DNA from: Sarocladium kiliense
Taxonomy: Eukaryota > Ascomycota > Sordariomycetes > Hypocreales > Sarocladiaceae
Assembly: GCA_030734395.1 (NCBI GenBank)
Contig: JAUZTG010000012.1
Span: forward strand, 186,001-250,000
Length of the DNA stretch: 64,000 bases
Direction of reading: 5' to 3'
Shown: piece by piece, positions 35,686 to 49,000 of the stretch
Position numbering within the stretch: the stretch's first letter is position 1
Layout of the letters: the number at the start of each line of letters is the position of its first letter
Position numbers and translations under genes: made by a program
The notes under the pieces: generated by a model
The model's database searches: none
What the model was told of the DNA's origin: nothing
The model's input: only the letters and a program-made list of their open reading frames with translations

Positions 35686-37096
35686 CTAATCCTGCTCGAC
35701 CGGCTCATCTACATCCTCGAACCCATCGCTTGCCTCCTTGGCACTCCGCGTACTCTCCCGCCGCGCAGCTTTCTTCTCTGGTGGCTGCGTTCCCCGTCTT
35801 GCCAAGAAATCCGAGCTACGAACCCCCCTGAAATCTCCAGGATCCACGCGCGCCATCGCTCTTGCATCTTGTGACCGGTGTTCGCGCATGTACTCCCGCA
35901 CCGGCGCCATTGCCGCGTCCCGGCATGCTTCCTTGATGTCGCTTCCAGACATGCCAGCCGTGAGGTTGGCTACGTACTCAATGTCGAACTCCTCGGGGTC
36001 TTTCTTGCAGCCGTCCAGGATGAGTTGAAGGATCCTACGTCGTTGCGCGCGACCCGGAAGCGGCACAGGGAACTTCTTGGGCATCCTACGAAGGATAGCT
36101 TCATCGATGTCGTGAATACGGTTTGTTGCACCGAGTACCACGATCTGGTCCGGCATGCCGGAAGCGTTCGCAGATGTGAGGCCGTCCCACAGCGTCATGA
36201 ACCTAGGAAGTATGGTCAGCATGAAATCTTGAAGCAACTTGTGGGAGCTGGACTGTCGACTTACTCGGCCTTGACCATTCCGCTGGCCTCGTGCTCGCCG
36301 CTCCGGCGCGTACCAAGGACAGCATCAATCTCGTCGATGAAGATGATCGATGGCTGCATCTTCCGCGCCAGCGAGAACACCGCGCGAACGATCTTGTTGG
36401 AGTCACCGTACCACTTCTCCGTCATCGTAGAGATATGGAGGTTGATGAATGAAGCACCACTCTCACGCGCAACTGCCTTGGCTAGCATAGTCTTTCCGCA
36501 ACCGGGGGGTCCGAAGAGAAGTACACCTGAAGGCGCGGATAGTAGTGGTGCGCTGTGCGAGTAAAGATGTGGCATCGTCAGCGGATAAATGACGGACTCT
36601 TTGAGCTCTTCGATGATGGCGTCGAGTCCTCCGATATCTATTAGATGGCGCAACATTTAGCTTCCTGCTTTTCGATGCTGGCAGTAGGCAGGATACGACA
36701 TACCATTGAACCCTACTGGGATCTCTTCCGGGGCCACCATTTCCAGAGCGATAAGGTTCTCGTACTCGTTCAACTTCAGCTCCTGTATTCTCCTCCGGTG
36801 CTTCGAATCGTCCGTATCCTCGTCGTCGGATCCATCGCCTCTTGCTCGTCTCCTGCTGAGTCTTTCGAGATGTGCTTCGGCTTTCTGTCTGGCTTGATCG
36901 TGCTTCTCCTTGTCCGGATCTTGTAGGCTCTGGATCATGGGTCGTGCGAGGTTCTGTAGCAGGTAGTATCCGGCGCTAAGCTGTCAAAGCTGTCAGCTGA
37001 ATATTCAACGATAAGAAAGAGAGAGAAGAGTCTTACCACACCGGCGTATATGACTGCTTCCCAGACATAGTCGCCTACTCTCCGTCTGTCGCTCAT
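35686..37096 (-). CDS. MSP1: Msp1/ATAD1 AAA ATPase of the mitochondrial outer membrane
   Basis: Four exons on the minus strand, 37037-37096, 36704-36980, 36265-36637 and 35686-36202, encode 408 aa. Msp1 extracts mislocalised tail-anchored proteins and stalled precursors from the outer mitochondrial membrane and peroxisomes. An N-terminal membrane anchor (VWEAVIYAGVLSAGYYLLQNL) and a charged linker lead to DIGGLDAIIEELKESVIYPL. Then come Walker A GPPGCGKTMLAKAVA, pore loop EKWYGDS, Walker B IIFIDEIDAVLGTR, sensor-1 GATNRIHDID and arginine fingers in ILRRMPKKFPVPLP. The C-terminal ~50 residues are a charged tail. The anchor is split between exons 1 and 2, so the intron at 36981-37036 must be removed. 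It diverges from CSM1. Confidence 0.94.
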
Positions 37097-37713
37097 GATG
37101 ACCAGAGATCAGCGCTTGGCAGCGCTCGTAGAAAGTCGTCGGATGCTGCTTTCAGGGGAAGACGATGCAGAAAGTGAGACCAGTCGTTTCGTTCCGATTG
37201 ATGCGGGGGTTCTAGGCGACTTCTTGAACGAAAGTGTGATACAGTGCAGAAAATAATGCCAGCAACGAGAGCGACGGGGTTGCAAGACTGATACCCTAAA
37301 AAAGTAACGCCGCGCAGACTGGACAAGAAAAGGAACTGGGGAGTGAGGCTGCTCGGACAGCGAAGCCGCGGCGCGTGGCGTGCTGGAGTCCAATCCCCAA
37401 CTTTCTTGGACGCATGTGATGAGTCAGGATCAGGACTGGAACTGCGCCACCACCGCCACACCACCCTTCGCAGGTACGTGCGGCGTCGCAGATCGCCTTG
37501 TTTACTTTCGACCGAAAATGGAAATGCTGCTACTGTCGCAAAAACATCATCGCCAACACCCCTCCCTCATTGCGCAGCCACGAGACATTATAGCTCCGCT
37601 TTAACATTCAACGCGCCGAATATTGCGTACACGCCTCTGTCATTGAAACGAAGCAGACGAAGAATCGTACGCAGCCCTCGAATGCGACGGCAGTTGAGCC
37701 CTCAACCATCGAG
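37097..37713. promoter_or_regulatory. Divergent promoter region, MSP1 and CSM1/PCS1
   Basis: 617 bp separate the two start codons. A single ACGCGC core lies near 37609-37614, close to the CSM1 start. No coding exon is recognised. Confidence 0.4.
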
Positions 37714-39081
37714 ATGCCTCCACGAACAAAGGTTGCTGGTGGCCTCGTAGGCTTCACAGCTTCGGACTCTGAGCCCGACTTCGATGATGTGGTTCAGACC
37801 AAAGCCGCTCTATCAGCACAGCCAGTGAAGCGACCTCGAGGTCGGCCCCCGGCTGCGTCCAAAGTCACCAAACCCGCACAGAAGCAAGGGCGAAGCAACA
37901 GTGTGCGACCAGTAGGCAGAGCGCAAGCCTCTCCGCGTCGCGTCCTGGCAGACAAGAGCAGCAACGCAATTGCAGCGAAGAAGTCTAGCACAGAGAAGGT
38001 GCAGCCGGAGGACGATGCCGACATGCTCGAAGCACAGAATTCTTCACCGGCCAAACCTGTCAGAACGGCGAGAGGGAGGCCGAAAGCAGTCAAAGAAATC
38101 GCTTCTGTGGAGGATGATGCCACAGGAGACGCCGAAATGATAGATGATGAGCCCATGGGGGCTGACCCTGAGCACTACCAATCCATCGAGATGGAGGAGG
38201 ACGGAAGCGACGCAACAATTCGGCGGAAGCTGGGAGATCTTACGAGAAAGTATGAAAGCCTCGAAGCTCGGCACCGCGAGCTTCGTCAAGTTGGGGTTGT
38301 GGAAGCCGAGCGCAACTTCGAACGGTTACAGAAGCAGGCCGATGAGAGCGCGGCTGGTGAGTTTTACTCATTACCAACATGAATTCGCGACGTATGCTGA
38401 CAAAGTGTTCTTCCAGCGGCAACTAAGCTGATAAATGAGCTCAAGGCAGAGCTTGCTGCACAAACATCCCTCGTTAAGAAAGGAGAGGAGGTTCGCAAGC
38501 AATTGGAACGAAGCGAGACAAAATGCGCCAGTCTACAATCGAAGGTCAGCGATACTAGCGCATCCTTGACGGAGGCAAAATCAGAGATCAAGACGCTGTC
38601 CACCAAACTGGCCGCTTTCCGTTCAGCCGAGGCGACTGTTGCGGTGCCAGGAAGTGCGCTTAAGGCTGGCGCTGCTGGCAACCGCTCCATTCCTTCAGAT
38701 GTTGTCCAGGCTGCGCAAGCGAAGGAGGATCTCTACGGTGACTTGACTGGTCTCATTCTCCGGGGCGTAAGGGTGGGCAAGGAGGAGGATGTCTTTGACT
38801 GCATTCAGACAGGACGCAATGGCAGTAAGTCGCTTCTCAGACCCCATCTCGAGACGCACGTCACGATGCTAACTCTTGGAATAGCCTTGCACTTCAAGCT
38901 GGCAGTCGACAAAGGAGACAACTACGATGACGTGCAGTTCACATACAGCCCTCAGTTCGACGAGAGCAGGGACGAGGAGCTTATGGATATGCTGCCTGAT
39001 TACCTGTTGGAGGAGATCACATTCGCGCGCACCTCTGCTGCGAAGTTCCATGCCAAGGTCATCAGTTCATTGACACAGTGA
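37714..39081 (+). CDS. CSM1: Monopolin complex subunit Csm1/Pcs1, chromosome segregation
   Basis: Three exons, 37714-38356, 38417-38824 and 38885-39081, encode 415 aa. Csm1/Pcs1 forms V-shaped dimers that clamp microtubule attachment sites at kinetochores and help silence rDNA. The N-terminal ~150 residues are disordered and basic with AT-hook-like repeats (RPRGRPPAA, TARGRPKAV). An acidic patch (EMEEDGSD) and a long coiled coil (residues ~165-275) follow. The C-terminal globular domain (DLYGDLTGLILRGVRVGKEEDVFDCIQTGRNG through DYLLEEITFARTSAAKFHAKVI) is the conserved Csm1 core. Both introns are short and frame-critical; the second interrupts GRNGTLHFKL in the globular domain. Confidence 0.88.
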
Positions 39082-39946
39082 CACTATTGATCCGGGGTGG
39101 ATGGCGAAGGTTGGACATCAAAGCACATCTTACTGTACAGAGACACGTCAAGGAGTGGGCGGAGGTTACTGGCGTTTCGTTGTTTAAAATTGCATTGTTG
39201 CCATTAAGATACCATATTCAATCCACGCATTCTCCACATCTTCCTGTACTCTCTGACAGGTGGTTAGCTGTTCTTGCTCCCCGATCTATCGTGCAGAGAG
39301 GCGAAGCCAACAAGGCCCTCATCGACTGAGCTCCATCCGCACTGACGCGTACTAGAGCATGCGCCTCGACATTGAACCACATCGAATTCCCCCGAATTAG
39401 CCAACAAGGTGCTCAGAATGCTCCTGCAAGGACAACGTGCCGTCAACGACTCAGGTGTCGTCGCATGGGCGGGTCGCCATTGGCCACGTCGGTGCCAAAA
39501 ACAGCTGTGCATCAGGAGCCACAGTGAAGCGACCCTGCAGATGGAAGCACCACCTTTTTTTTTTGGTGCCTCGCAGTGTCGCATCGCGCGTCCCAAACTC
39601 CGGCCGACTCCTTTTCCTACTTTCCTTCCCGTCAGCCAGCAAACCAACCCTCGACCGTTTTGTTCATCTGCCCGTCACGTATTAGGGCCGATCAGAACGT
39701 GTTGCTTCTGGTCTGTGGCGAGACGTTTCTTCGGGAGGTTTTTGTCGATATCTTACTTTGCCCACCTTTGCGTTGGTGCTGTTCACTCCTTTCTTCGACG
39801 CGCGGACCTCGAATCGACTCGCGACGCATGCTCCGCTTGAGCCCCACGGTTTCGACCTCCAGCCTGGCCATCGCCTGCCCTTTCTATTCGAGAACCATAG
39901 CTTCGATTCGTTCAATTGACCTTGTGAGGTCACCCTTTTCAGCATC
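39082..39946. promoter_or_regulatory. Intergenic region between CSM1 and MCD4
   Basis: 865 bp between co-directional genes. The proximal 300 bp before MCD4 are CT-rich. A T10 run at 39555-39564 is flanked by CACC and GGTG. Frames on both strands overlap and I see no gene. Confidence 0.4.
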
Positions 39947-42900
39947 ATGGCCAACGTCACTCGTTTTGGCTTCCTGGCCATCGCCGTCATCTTCCATGTC
40001 GTCTCCTTCGCTTCCATCTTCGACATCTACTTCGTCAGCCCAGTCGTCTCTGGCATGCGACTCTTTGCTGTTCCAAGAACACCTCCTGAGAATAAACCAC
40101 CAGCAGATAGGCTAGTTCTCTTTGTTGGTACGTGATTGCTGAGAGACAAATGCAGTTGCGTGCCATAGCAGGGCTAACCCATACCCTTCTTCAGGCGATG
40201 GCCTCAGAGCAGACAAAGCCTTCCAGTCATTTCCCGAACCATATGCGAAGACCGATGACGACCTCGTGCCCCGGCCGCTCGCACCTTATCTTCGGTCCAA
40301 AGTTCTGAACGATGGCACTTTCGGCGTGTCGCATACTCGTGTCCCCACGGAATCTCGACCCGGCCATGTCGCCCTCATCGCCGGCTTATACGAGGATGTA
40401 TCCGCCGTTGCAACAGGCTGGAAGTTCAACCCCGTCCATTTCGACAGTGTCTTCAACCGCAGTAGTCATACTTGGGGCTGGGGCAGCCCAGACATCTTGC
40501 CAATGTTCGAGGCTGGCGCGGTTCCTGGACGCATGGACGCTCACACCTATAGTGCCGAGCTGGAGGATTTCTCTGCAGATGCCACGCATCTTGATTACTG
40601 GGTCTTCGACCATTTCAAAGACTTCTTCGCTGAAGCTGCCAAGAACGAAACCTTGAACAAGGCGCTCCGAGAAGAAAAGGTCGTGTTCTTCCTCCACTTG
40701 CTTGGTCTTGACACAAATGGCCACGGGTACCGCCCCTACTCGAAGGAGTACTTGAACAACATCAAGGTCGTCGATCAGGGTGTGAAGGAGACTGTGGACA
40801 TCATCGAGAAGTTTTACGCCGACGATCGCACGGCATATGTCTTCACAGCTGACCACGGAATGAGTGACTATGGTAGCCATGGTGATGGACACCCCGACAA
40901 CACAAGGACTCCGCTCATCAGCTGGGGCTCCGGAGTCGCAACACCTCAACTCTTCCCTGACACCGTTGCTCCTGGGCACGATGAGTACTCTTCCGACTGG
41001 GGCTTCGACCACGTGCGAAGACATGATGTTGCCCAAGCCGATGTTGCTGCGCTCATGGCCTACTTGATTGGCACCGAGTTCCCAGCCAACTCCGTCGGCG
41101 AGCTTCCTCTCTCCTACCTGGCTGCCGACAATCGAGAGAAGGCGACTGCCTCACTGGTGAACGCCCAAGGAATCCTAGAGATGTACCGCGTGAAGGAAGA
41201 AAAGAAAAAGGCGAGCGAGCTTAGGTACAAGCCATTTGGACCTCTGAGCAGCAATGAGGCTACACCCGAGCAGCGCGTCGCAGCCATTACTGAGCTCATC
41301 GAGAATGAGAAATATGAAGAGGCGGCTGAAGAGTGCGACGCTCTTATCGGTCTGGCTATCGAGGGCTTGCGATACCTCCAGACCTACGACTGGCTGTTCC
41401 TTCGTGTCCTCATCACTATTGGATACTTGGGCTGGATGGCTTACGCTCTGACGACTGTGCTAGATATGTTCGTCGTGAAGGAGAATGTGGGACCAAAGCG
41501 GACGGTGGTGGGCGTGATGGCCTTCTCGTCTCTCCTAGTCGGGCTGTATGCCTCATTCGTTGTGTCCAAGTCACCAGCAGCGTACTACGCATATGCTTTC
41601 TTCCCTGTGTTCTTCTGGGAGGAAGTCTATGCTCGTTGTGGCAGCCTCGCAGAAGGTCGCAGGATCCTCTTCGCCGATGTGGACTCGGCCAGTGCCGTGT
41701 TGACGTTTGTTCTTCACACAGTAATCTACATCGGTGTCATTGTGTTGATGGTAAGCTTTCCCAAACATTGAAGTCGATATTCTCCAACTAACCATGTCTA
41801 GGCCTTGGGCTATACCCACCGTGAGATTTTGACGGGCATCTTCGTCGTCGGTGCATTCTGGCCGGCCGTATATGGCTTCTCATTCCTCCAAAAACACCCC
41901 TTTCTCAGCCTCACATGGGCCCTTTCTTGTGTGGTCATGAGCAGCTTCACCCTGCTTGATGCCATGAAGGTGGAGAACGTGAACCTGATGTACGTCGCTA
42001 CACTGTACCCTTCATCCGTCCAGATCTGACTTCAGTAGCATGGCCTCGGGCTTCTCCATGGCGGCCCTTGGTATCATGTACCTCCTCTTCGAGGATTTTG
42101 TCCTTTCAGACTTCTCCGTTGTTCGGTCCGAGTCGAGGCAGCCCAAGCGACTTGGCCCCGAGAGACTTCTTGTTGGCACACAGGTAGTTAGCTCGACATC
42201 CATCATCATCCACCTTAGCTGACAGCATCCCCAGATCGGACTCATCATCCTCGCCACACTTGTGACTCGATCCAGCGCCTTCGCTCTGCAGCTCAGGACC
42301 GGGCTGCCACTGGGCAACCAGATGGTCGGCTGGGCCGTCATGAGTGAGTCAATCCGTGCCCCTGACCGTTTGAACATCCTTGCTGACATTCTGGCCAGTC
42401 ATCTCGATGCTCATGCCACTTGCATACCGGTTATACCCGAACAACAACTACACCCACCAACGAATGGTGCTCTTCCTTACGTGCGCACCCGCATTCATCA
42501 TCCTGACCGTCTCATACGAGGGCATCTTCTACATCGCCTTCTGCAGCTTGCTGCTAGCATGGGTGCGTCTGGAGTACAGCATCCAGAAGTTCACCGCAAG
42601 CCAAGCAAGGGCCACCAAGCCCGCGTCTTCCGGATCTAAAGCTACAAACGGCTCTGGCTTCAGAACCCTGCAACTTTCAGACGCCCGAGTCGCACTCTTC
42701 TTCTTCGTGCTCCTGCAGTCAGCATTCTTCAGCACGGGCAATGTCGCCTCCGTGTCCTCATTCAGTCTCGAGAGCGTCAACCGCCTCTTCCCCGTCTTCG
42801 ACCCCTTCTCACAAGGCGCCCTCCTCATGTTCAAGCTCATGATTCCCTTCGCCCTCATCTCCGCGAACCTAGGCATTCTGAACAAGAGGCTTGGCGTCGC

Positions 42901-43201
42901 GCCGTCAGCGTTGTTCATGGTTGTCTTGACGGTGAGTGACGTCCTGACGCTGTACTTCTTCTGGGTAGTCAGGGACGAGGGATCTTGGCTGGAGATCGGG
43001 TCGACGATCAGTCACTTTGCAATTGCGAGCCTGTTGGGCGTTTTCGTGGTACTGCTGGAGGGGGTTAGTGCCATGTTCGTGGAGGGTGTTGAAGTTGAAG
43101 GGGATGACGAGGACGAGAAGAAGTCGGAAGCACATGTGATTGCCAAGGCCAACGGATCAGGGGACAAGAAGAAGACGAATGGACATGCAGTGTCCAAGTA
43201 A
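39947..43201 (+). CDS. MCD4: GPI ethanolamine phosphate transferase 1 (Mcd4/PIG-N)
   Basis: Six exons, 39947-40127, 40195-41750, 41802-41989, 42039-42183, 42235-42343 and 42399-43201, encode 993 aa. In the ER lumen it adds ethanolamine phosphate to the first mannose of the GPI precursor. An N-terminal signal-anchor (TRFGFLAIAVIFHVVSFASIFD) is followed by the alkaline-phosphatase-like domain. It begins VLFVGDGLRADKAF and contains the nucleophile motif HTRVPTESRPGHVALIAG, GLDTNGHGYRPYSKEY and the metal-site TADHGMSDYGSHGDG. The second half is the PigN domain with more than ten membrane helices and a Lys-rich cytosolic tail ending KKTNGHAVSK. The length and motif order fit fungal Mcd4. Introns 2-5 interrupt only the membrane region and each is about 50 nt. 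Confidence 0.97.
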
Positions 43202-46072
43202 CGAATCTACGAAGCGGAGACTGCCATCTTCCGACACGGGAAGCATAGTAAACCAGCATGCATAGGCCTTATAGAAGGGCAAAATGACGATCGCCCGGAT
43301 AATATACACAAGTTCAATAGAAACAGGAACACGAAACACCAAGGCGATAACTTCCTTGCAAAACCTCTCGACTGTGACGTGTAAGCCGTGCTGATCTCCT
43401 TGGACACGGTCCCGGCCAGTCTCCAGAGGCTGGGTAACAAGGTTCGCAAGCTTCCGCCGATTTGAGTGCACGGAGCGAAAAAGGTTGAAAGTTGCCTCGG
43501 CACTTCCTCAATCAGAAGCAAAGCTGCACAGCGCACGCGCGTGGGCGCAACTTGTCAGTGCTAAGCTTCCCTTAGCTCAGGCCGCTATGGGCGGTAGCGT
43601 GCCGGGATAGCCCCAGGGACACCCTCCAAAAAGTCCGCTCCGACGTTTTGACTAGGAAGCGTATTCACTGCCACTGGTACGTCAGTGAGCCTCTCTTGCT
43701 TCTTCGGGCCGTGCAAGACCACTTTTCGAATCTAAGTTGAGTTCAAACGGCGTTCGTGAGCCTCAAATCCCGCCCTCCGGTTTGCGGGTGGAAGAATTCC
43801 GCGCGCTTCTCGGGCTTCGATCTTGGAAAGGATTAGACGCGGAAAGGCTGACTCGGGAGCCACATCTGCATGTTCTTTTGTTGCAGAACCTCAGGGGGCA
43901 GAGCCTGGCTTTGGACAACGGTTGCAATGAGGATGTCATTGAATGAGTTTTGCCCACTTTAACGCCTCCGTTCACCCGGGATGAAACCACCTTTCTCAAG
44001 AGAAGTGAGAGAGATCATGATGTGTCTGGTTGCAAAAAGGGGCCCGCTTCAGGCAATAGTCTCGCCCTGGTGTCTTGGTCGAAACATGCTGGATCGAGAA
44101 AAACCTCCTATGGCCGTTTGATGTACGTGCCGCAGGGCTGGGTGTCACATGTGTGTTATAGAACAGTAACGTGCCATATGGAATCTGATCAGCTAGTCGT
44201 ACTCGTAGTGGTGGGCGTCTTCGGATGAGGGGTTTGAAGTAGTTCTCAGTTCGCCAACTTCTTGGCCTGGGGAAGGATCATCCTGTTTGAGGAGTCATTC
44301 AGGGCTGAATGCAGTCCAAGGGACGAAGAATGGGCTCAAAGTGGGACGAGCCAGCGGCAAAGCTGGGGTTTGGGCGTAGACCATCGATGTGGCTTGCCTT
44401 GGATGTGTAGCAGAGCATATGCTGACCTTCCACAACGAGGCCCCTCATGTCGCTTGTTCAGTCCCAGTGAGACGTGATACTTCGTCCACCAGTCTAGGCA
44501 TCGTGCTCAATGAACGGAGTAAGCTTGCTAAGACAGGGCGGGTAGGGAAAGCAGGGCAATGTGCAAAGGGTCCCCACCACCTTTCATGTATGGTGCATGA
44601 TCCTTACCATCCCGCCTCCAATCAGTTGTCTCCGGACGACAATAGCCTCCTGAAAGTTTGATGAGAGTGCTTCTTGTTGTAGCGATGCACAGGTGCAGGG
44701 GTGGCTGCACAAATGCCTACGGTGCCGGATGGCCCCCAGGTTCTCCGCAGAAATATCGTACCCGTGAAGACAATGTGGAGGGCCACGAGTGCTATTTGGT
44801 CAATTAGCAAGCTACATTAGTGCCGACTAGAGCTTCTAGCGTCCGTTTGGGCGCCAGCATTGGTGCTAACGCATGATTTACGCCACATTGACGAAGTTGG
44901 CGAGGCTCAACGAGCTTATGGAGGTAAATCGTGATTCAGAGCCTGTGCCTTTATTAATGTTGAAGTGGCGGTGGTGGTGCATCAAGCTTGTGATCTGGGG
45001 GCGGTAGATAGATCAGGGAGGCTGCTCCTCCTGCTGCTCGACGGGGACCAGAATGGTGTCTTTCGGTTTCTCCATGCACAGCCTAAGGATCTCTGTCTTG
45101 AATCTGCATCGCCTCACATCGTATCGTTCCATTCCGAAGCGACAACGTAATACTATCGTGTGAAAGTCTTGGGCAGAAACGAAGAGAGGCAAGAAAGAGA
45201 GAGAGAGAGAGAGAGGAGGAGAGGAGGCCTGTGGAGGATCGATTCCTGCAGCTGCCACCGACAAGAAGGAAGGACCTGCCAGTGCCTGCCTGTCACTTGA
45301 CCGTGCACCTTCCTTTCTTTTCTCTGAATATCCCCAGCTTGGGCCTCAACTTCTGCGTCCTTCGACTTTCGAAAACGCTCATTTCGACATCAAACACCGT
45401 CTGCCACTACGGAGTATTCCGCCGCCACATTGCTTTTACGCTCTGCTCCAGTCCTGTACCGCCTCCCCTGGTTCAGACACGCCGAGACCACGCTGCGTAG
45501 TGTTTCGGCCGACCCACCAGCACGCACTGGATGCGGCCACCGTACCGCACTGTGCTCTAGCCACTTGACACGGCCAGCGGTCTACAGCGAGCGTCATCCA
45601 CCGACTGACACTCAGCTTCGGAAGCTTTGACGGATCTCCTTACCTCTCTCCCTCAGCAACTCTCCGTGCCTGATTTACGTTCGAATCGATTGTCCGTCCG
45701 TACCGACCGAGCCACCGTACACGACTGTTCGACTGTCGCTGCGCGTGACCAACCCTTGACCGAAGGAAGCCGAAAGCGTCTTGGACTCGATCCCACGACC
45801 GGGCGGCCCTTTCGCGGGGCTGCGCAAGCAACCAGCCTGCACGGCGTCAATCCATTGCGAGCAGGAGACTTGGCTGGAGCTTTCTGGCGGTTGCCTTGCA
45901 CTTGGTGACGAAACGTCTCCAACACAGTGGTCCAAAACTCTCTCCTCACCTTTCAACGGCATACAACAGAGTCATCGACCTGGGCTGTAGTCTGAACCCG
46001 CCGCCAACATATCCCTCCATCAACCCATCCTCCTTTCCCCGACTCTTGCGCCAGGGTGCGTACTGATCGACC
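43202..46072. promoter_or_regulatory. 2.9-kb intergenic region upstream of the CTF1/FarA-like gene
   Basis: This is the longest gene-free stretch in the window. I find no recognisable protein, tRNA or transposon remnant. A CCTCGG core lies at 43495-43500. An (AG)n run lies at 45196-45214, followed by ~850 bp of CT-rich sequence with many short frames, which looks like a long promoter or 5' leader. Frames at 43737-43999 overlap antisense and lack protein features. Confidence 0.5.
45196..45214. repeat. AG dinucleotide microsatellite
   Basis: About nine uninterrupted AG units, flanked by further purine-rich sequence, some 860 bp upstream of the zinc-cluster gene. Purine/pyrimidine tracts like this are common in fungal promoters. 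Confidence 0.85.
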
Positions 46073-49000
46073 ATGGACATCGATACCGCTTCGGTCGAGG
46101 CCAAGCAGCCTTCACTTTCTCAGTCGCCCTCACAAACGACACCGCCTGCTCCGAACAGCGCGACATCAACATCGACAGGCCAACCGAGTTTCAGAAGGTG
46201 AGTTTGTTCGCATTGCAGGACTCGACGGTTTCGATCGTCGACTCCAATCAACGGTCACGGAAACCGGATCGCGCGACCTGGGATGAAAATTACCTGTCAG
46301 AGCATTCATTTGCTCGTAAATTAAAGAATAGGCTGACGTGCATTTATAGGCAACGAGCATCTCGAGCATGTGAGGTAAGTGTTTCTTTGTATTTGCGGGC
46401 GCGCACCGATTGCCTCCACCTCAGCGACTCTGCGACTGGTTGAGTGCCCCGCGAGCCGAGGCACTCAACCTCGTGTGGTGGAGGCCCAGCGCACCATGCC
46501 GCTCTATCACGACACGCTTGTAAGACGTTTGAAGCTGATTTGCTGTACTACCATGTCAGACCTGTCATGCACGAAAGGTAAAGTAGACTTCCCCATGCCC
46601 AACAACCTGTTGGATCCCGCCGGCTGGTGGCACGTTGATTGACTGCCGACTAACACTGCCCACAGGTTCGATGCGACGCTGCAAGTCTTGGTGTTCCCTG
46701 CACCAACTGCGTCGCCTTCCAGATTGAGTGCCGCATCCCTAGTCCTAAGCGTAAGAAGGCGCAGAATGCTGGTGGTGGCGCACAGAACAGTAAAGACTCA
46801 GACAGGTAAGGCTGTTGGAGCGGCTGCAATGCGCTGTATCGAGATTGCTGACAACGCCATGGAATGGGGACAGTGACCGAGGTGATGCCTCAGAAGAGAA
46901 AGAAGCAAATCCGGCGCCGAAGGCGGCTCAGCCCTATGTCCCGCGCCCGACAACAGCCTCCCACACTGTGGAGGGAACACCCCATGCCTCCATGACCGAG
47001 GCCCAAGCAAGGCAGGAGGAAGTCGACAGTGGTACATATGTCAATCTGGTGATGAAACCGAAGTTCACGCGAGCTCCGATCACGGAAGCTGGCAGGGTTG
47101 CCTACCTGGGCGAGTCTTCCAACCTGACTCTACTTGTTCATGATCGGCAAGGCTCATCAGACGTTGTTCACTACCCTCTTCCCGAGAACGTCAGAGGGTC
47201 AAGGGCCAGATTGACTGAGCTTGATAACGTTGAGATCGACATTCTGCATCAACGGGGAGCCTTCTTGCTCCCACCCCGAACCTTATGCGATGAACTTATC
47301 AATGCCTACTTCAGCTGGGTGCACCCTATCGTGCCCGTCATTAACCGCACACGCTTCATGAGACAGTATCGGGATCCGAAGAACCCCCCATCACTTCTCC
47401 TTCTCCAGGCTGTTTTGCTGGCTGGTTCCAGAGTCTGTAACAATCCACAGCTTATGGATGCCAATGGTTCATCTACGCCAGCGGCACTCACATTTTACAA
47501 ACGCGCCAAGGCATTATACGACGCCAACTATGAAGACGACCGTGTCACCATTGTGCAATCACTACTGTTGATGGGATGGTATTGGGAAGGTCCAGAAGAT
47601 GTCACTAAGAATGTTTTCTACTGGAGCCGAGTCGCAACCATTGTGGCCCAAGGATCAGGCATGCACCGGTCGGTCGAGCAATCGCAGCTTCCAAAGTCGG
47701 ACAAGAGGCTTTGGAAACGTATCTGGTGGACGCTGTTCACCCGAGATCGCTCAGTAGCTGTGGCCCTCGGCCGCCCTGTTCACATCAACTTGGACGACTC
47801 TGATGTCGAGATGCTGACAGAGGACGACTTTATCGAAGACGAGGGTGACCGCCCCAGTGAGTATCCGCCTGACCCAATCCACGTCCAATTCTTCTTGCAG
47901 TACGTCAAGCTGTGCGAAATCATGGGCCTGGTGCTGTCACAGCAGTACTCAGTGGCTTCAAAGGGTCGCCAACGGAACGCTATCGACCTCACACACAGTG
48001 ACATGGCCCTTGCCGATTGGTTGCAGAACTGCCCCAAGATTGTGTACTGGGAAGTTCCCCGCCATCACTTTTGGTCTGCGTTGCTTCATTCGAACTACTA
48101 TACGACCTTGTGTTTGCTCCATCGAGCCCATATGCCGCCTGGCGGCACATCTAGGCTTCCAGAGGAATCGCCGTACCCTTCACGAAACATCGCTTTCCAG
48201 GCGGCAGCCATGATCACGTCCATCATGGAGAACTTGGCAGCTCATCGCGAGTTACACTATTGTCCGGCCTTCATTGTGTATAGCTTGTTTTCCGCCTTGA
48301 TCATGCACGTCTACCAGATGCGGTCGCCTGTCCCTTCGGTGCAGCAGGTCACACAGGACAGGTTTCGCAGCTGCATGGCCGCTTTGAAGGAAGTTTCGAA
48401 AGTGTGGCTTGTAGGCAAGATGGTCTACACTCTATTCGAGTCAATCATAGGGAACAAAGGGTTGGAGGAACGGTTGCTGAAAGCTGGTAGCAAGCGTCAT
48501 CGCAAGGCATATCAAAGTCTCGATGCCACTCATCAAAACCAGTCTCAGGACTTCTCGAAGAGGAAATACGACGACATGGCCATCGACTTCACCGCAAATA
48601 CTCCCACCCCTCAGGAATCCTATGAGCGATCACGACCTCAAACTCCAAGCGCGGCTCCTCGCGATAATGCTAGTCCCATGCAGCCGCCTCCGATCCAATC
48701 GCCAAACTCACGAGCCAACGCCACTGGTGACACATTCATGGGAGGAACCAATTCGAGACCGCAAACAAGACCCGCGACACCTTTCAATCCCTCCTTCTCT
48801 GTGCCACCGACGCCCCCGGATCTCTATCTGGTGACAAGAAACTCGCCAAACATTTCGCAATCGATGTGGGAGAATTTCCAACCAGACCAACTGTTCCCAG
48901 ATAGCTCTAGCATGCCGGCGTTCCCTACAATGTCTCCCTCGCAGGCGAACCAGACATTGGAACAAAGTTTGATGACGCATATGCCACCTGCCACGATGCC

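Noticed and set aside
39551..39568. CACC-T10-GGTG as a hairpin or terminator-like element
   Set aside because: A 4-bp stem around a homopolymer is not stable, and rho-independent terminators do not apply to this eukaryote.
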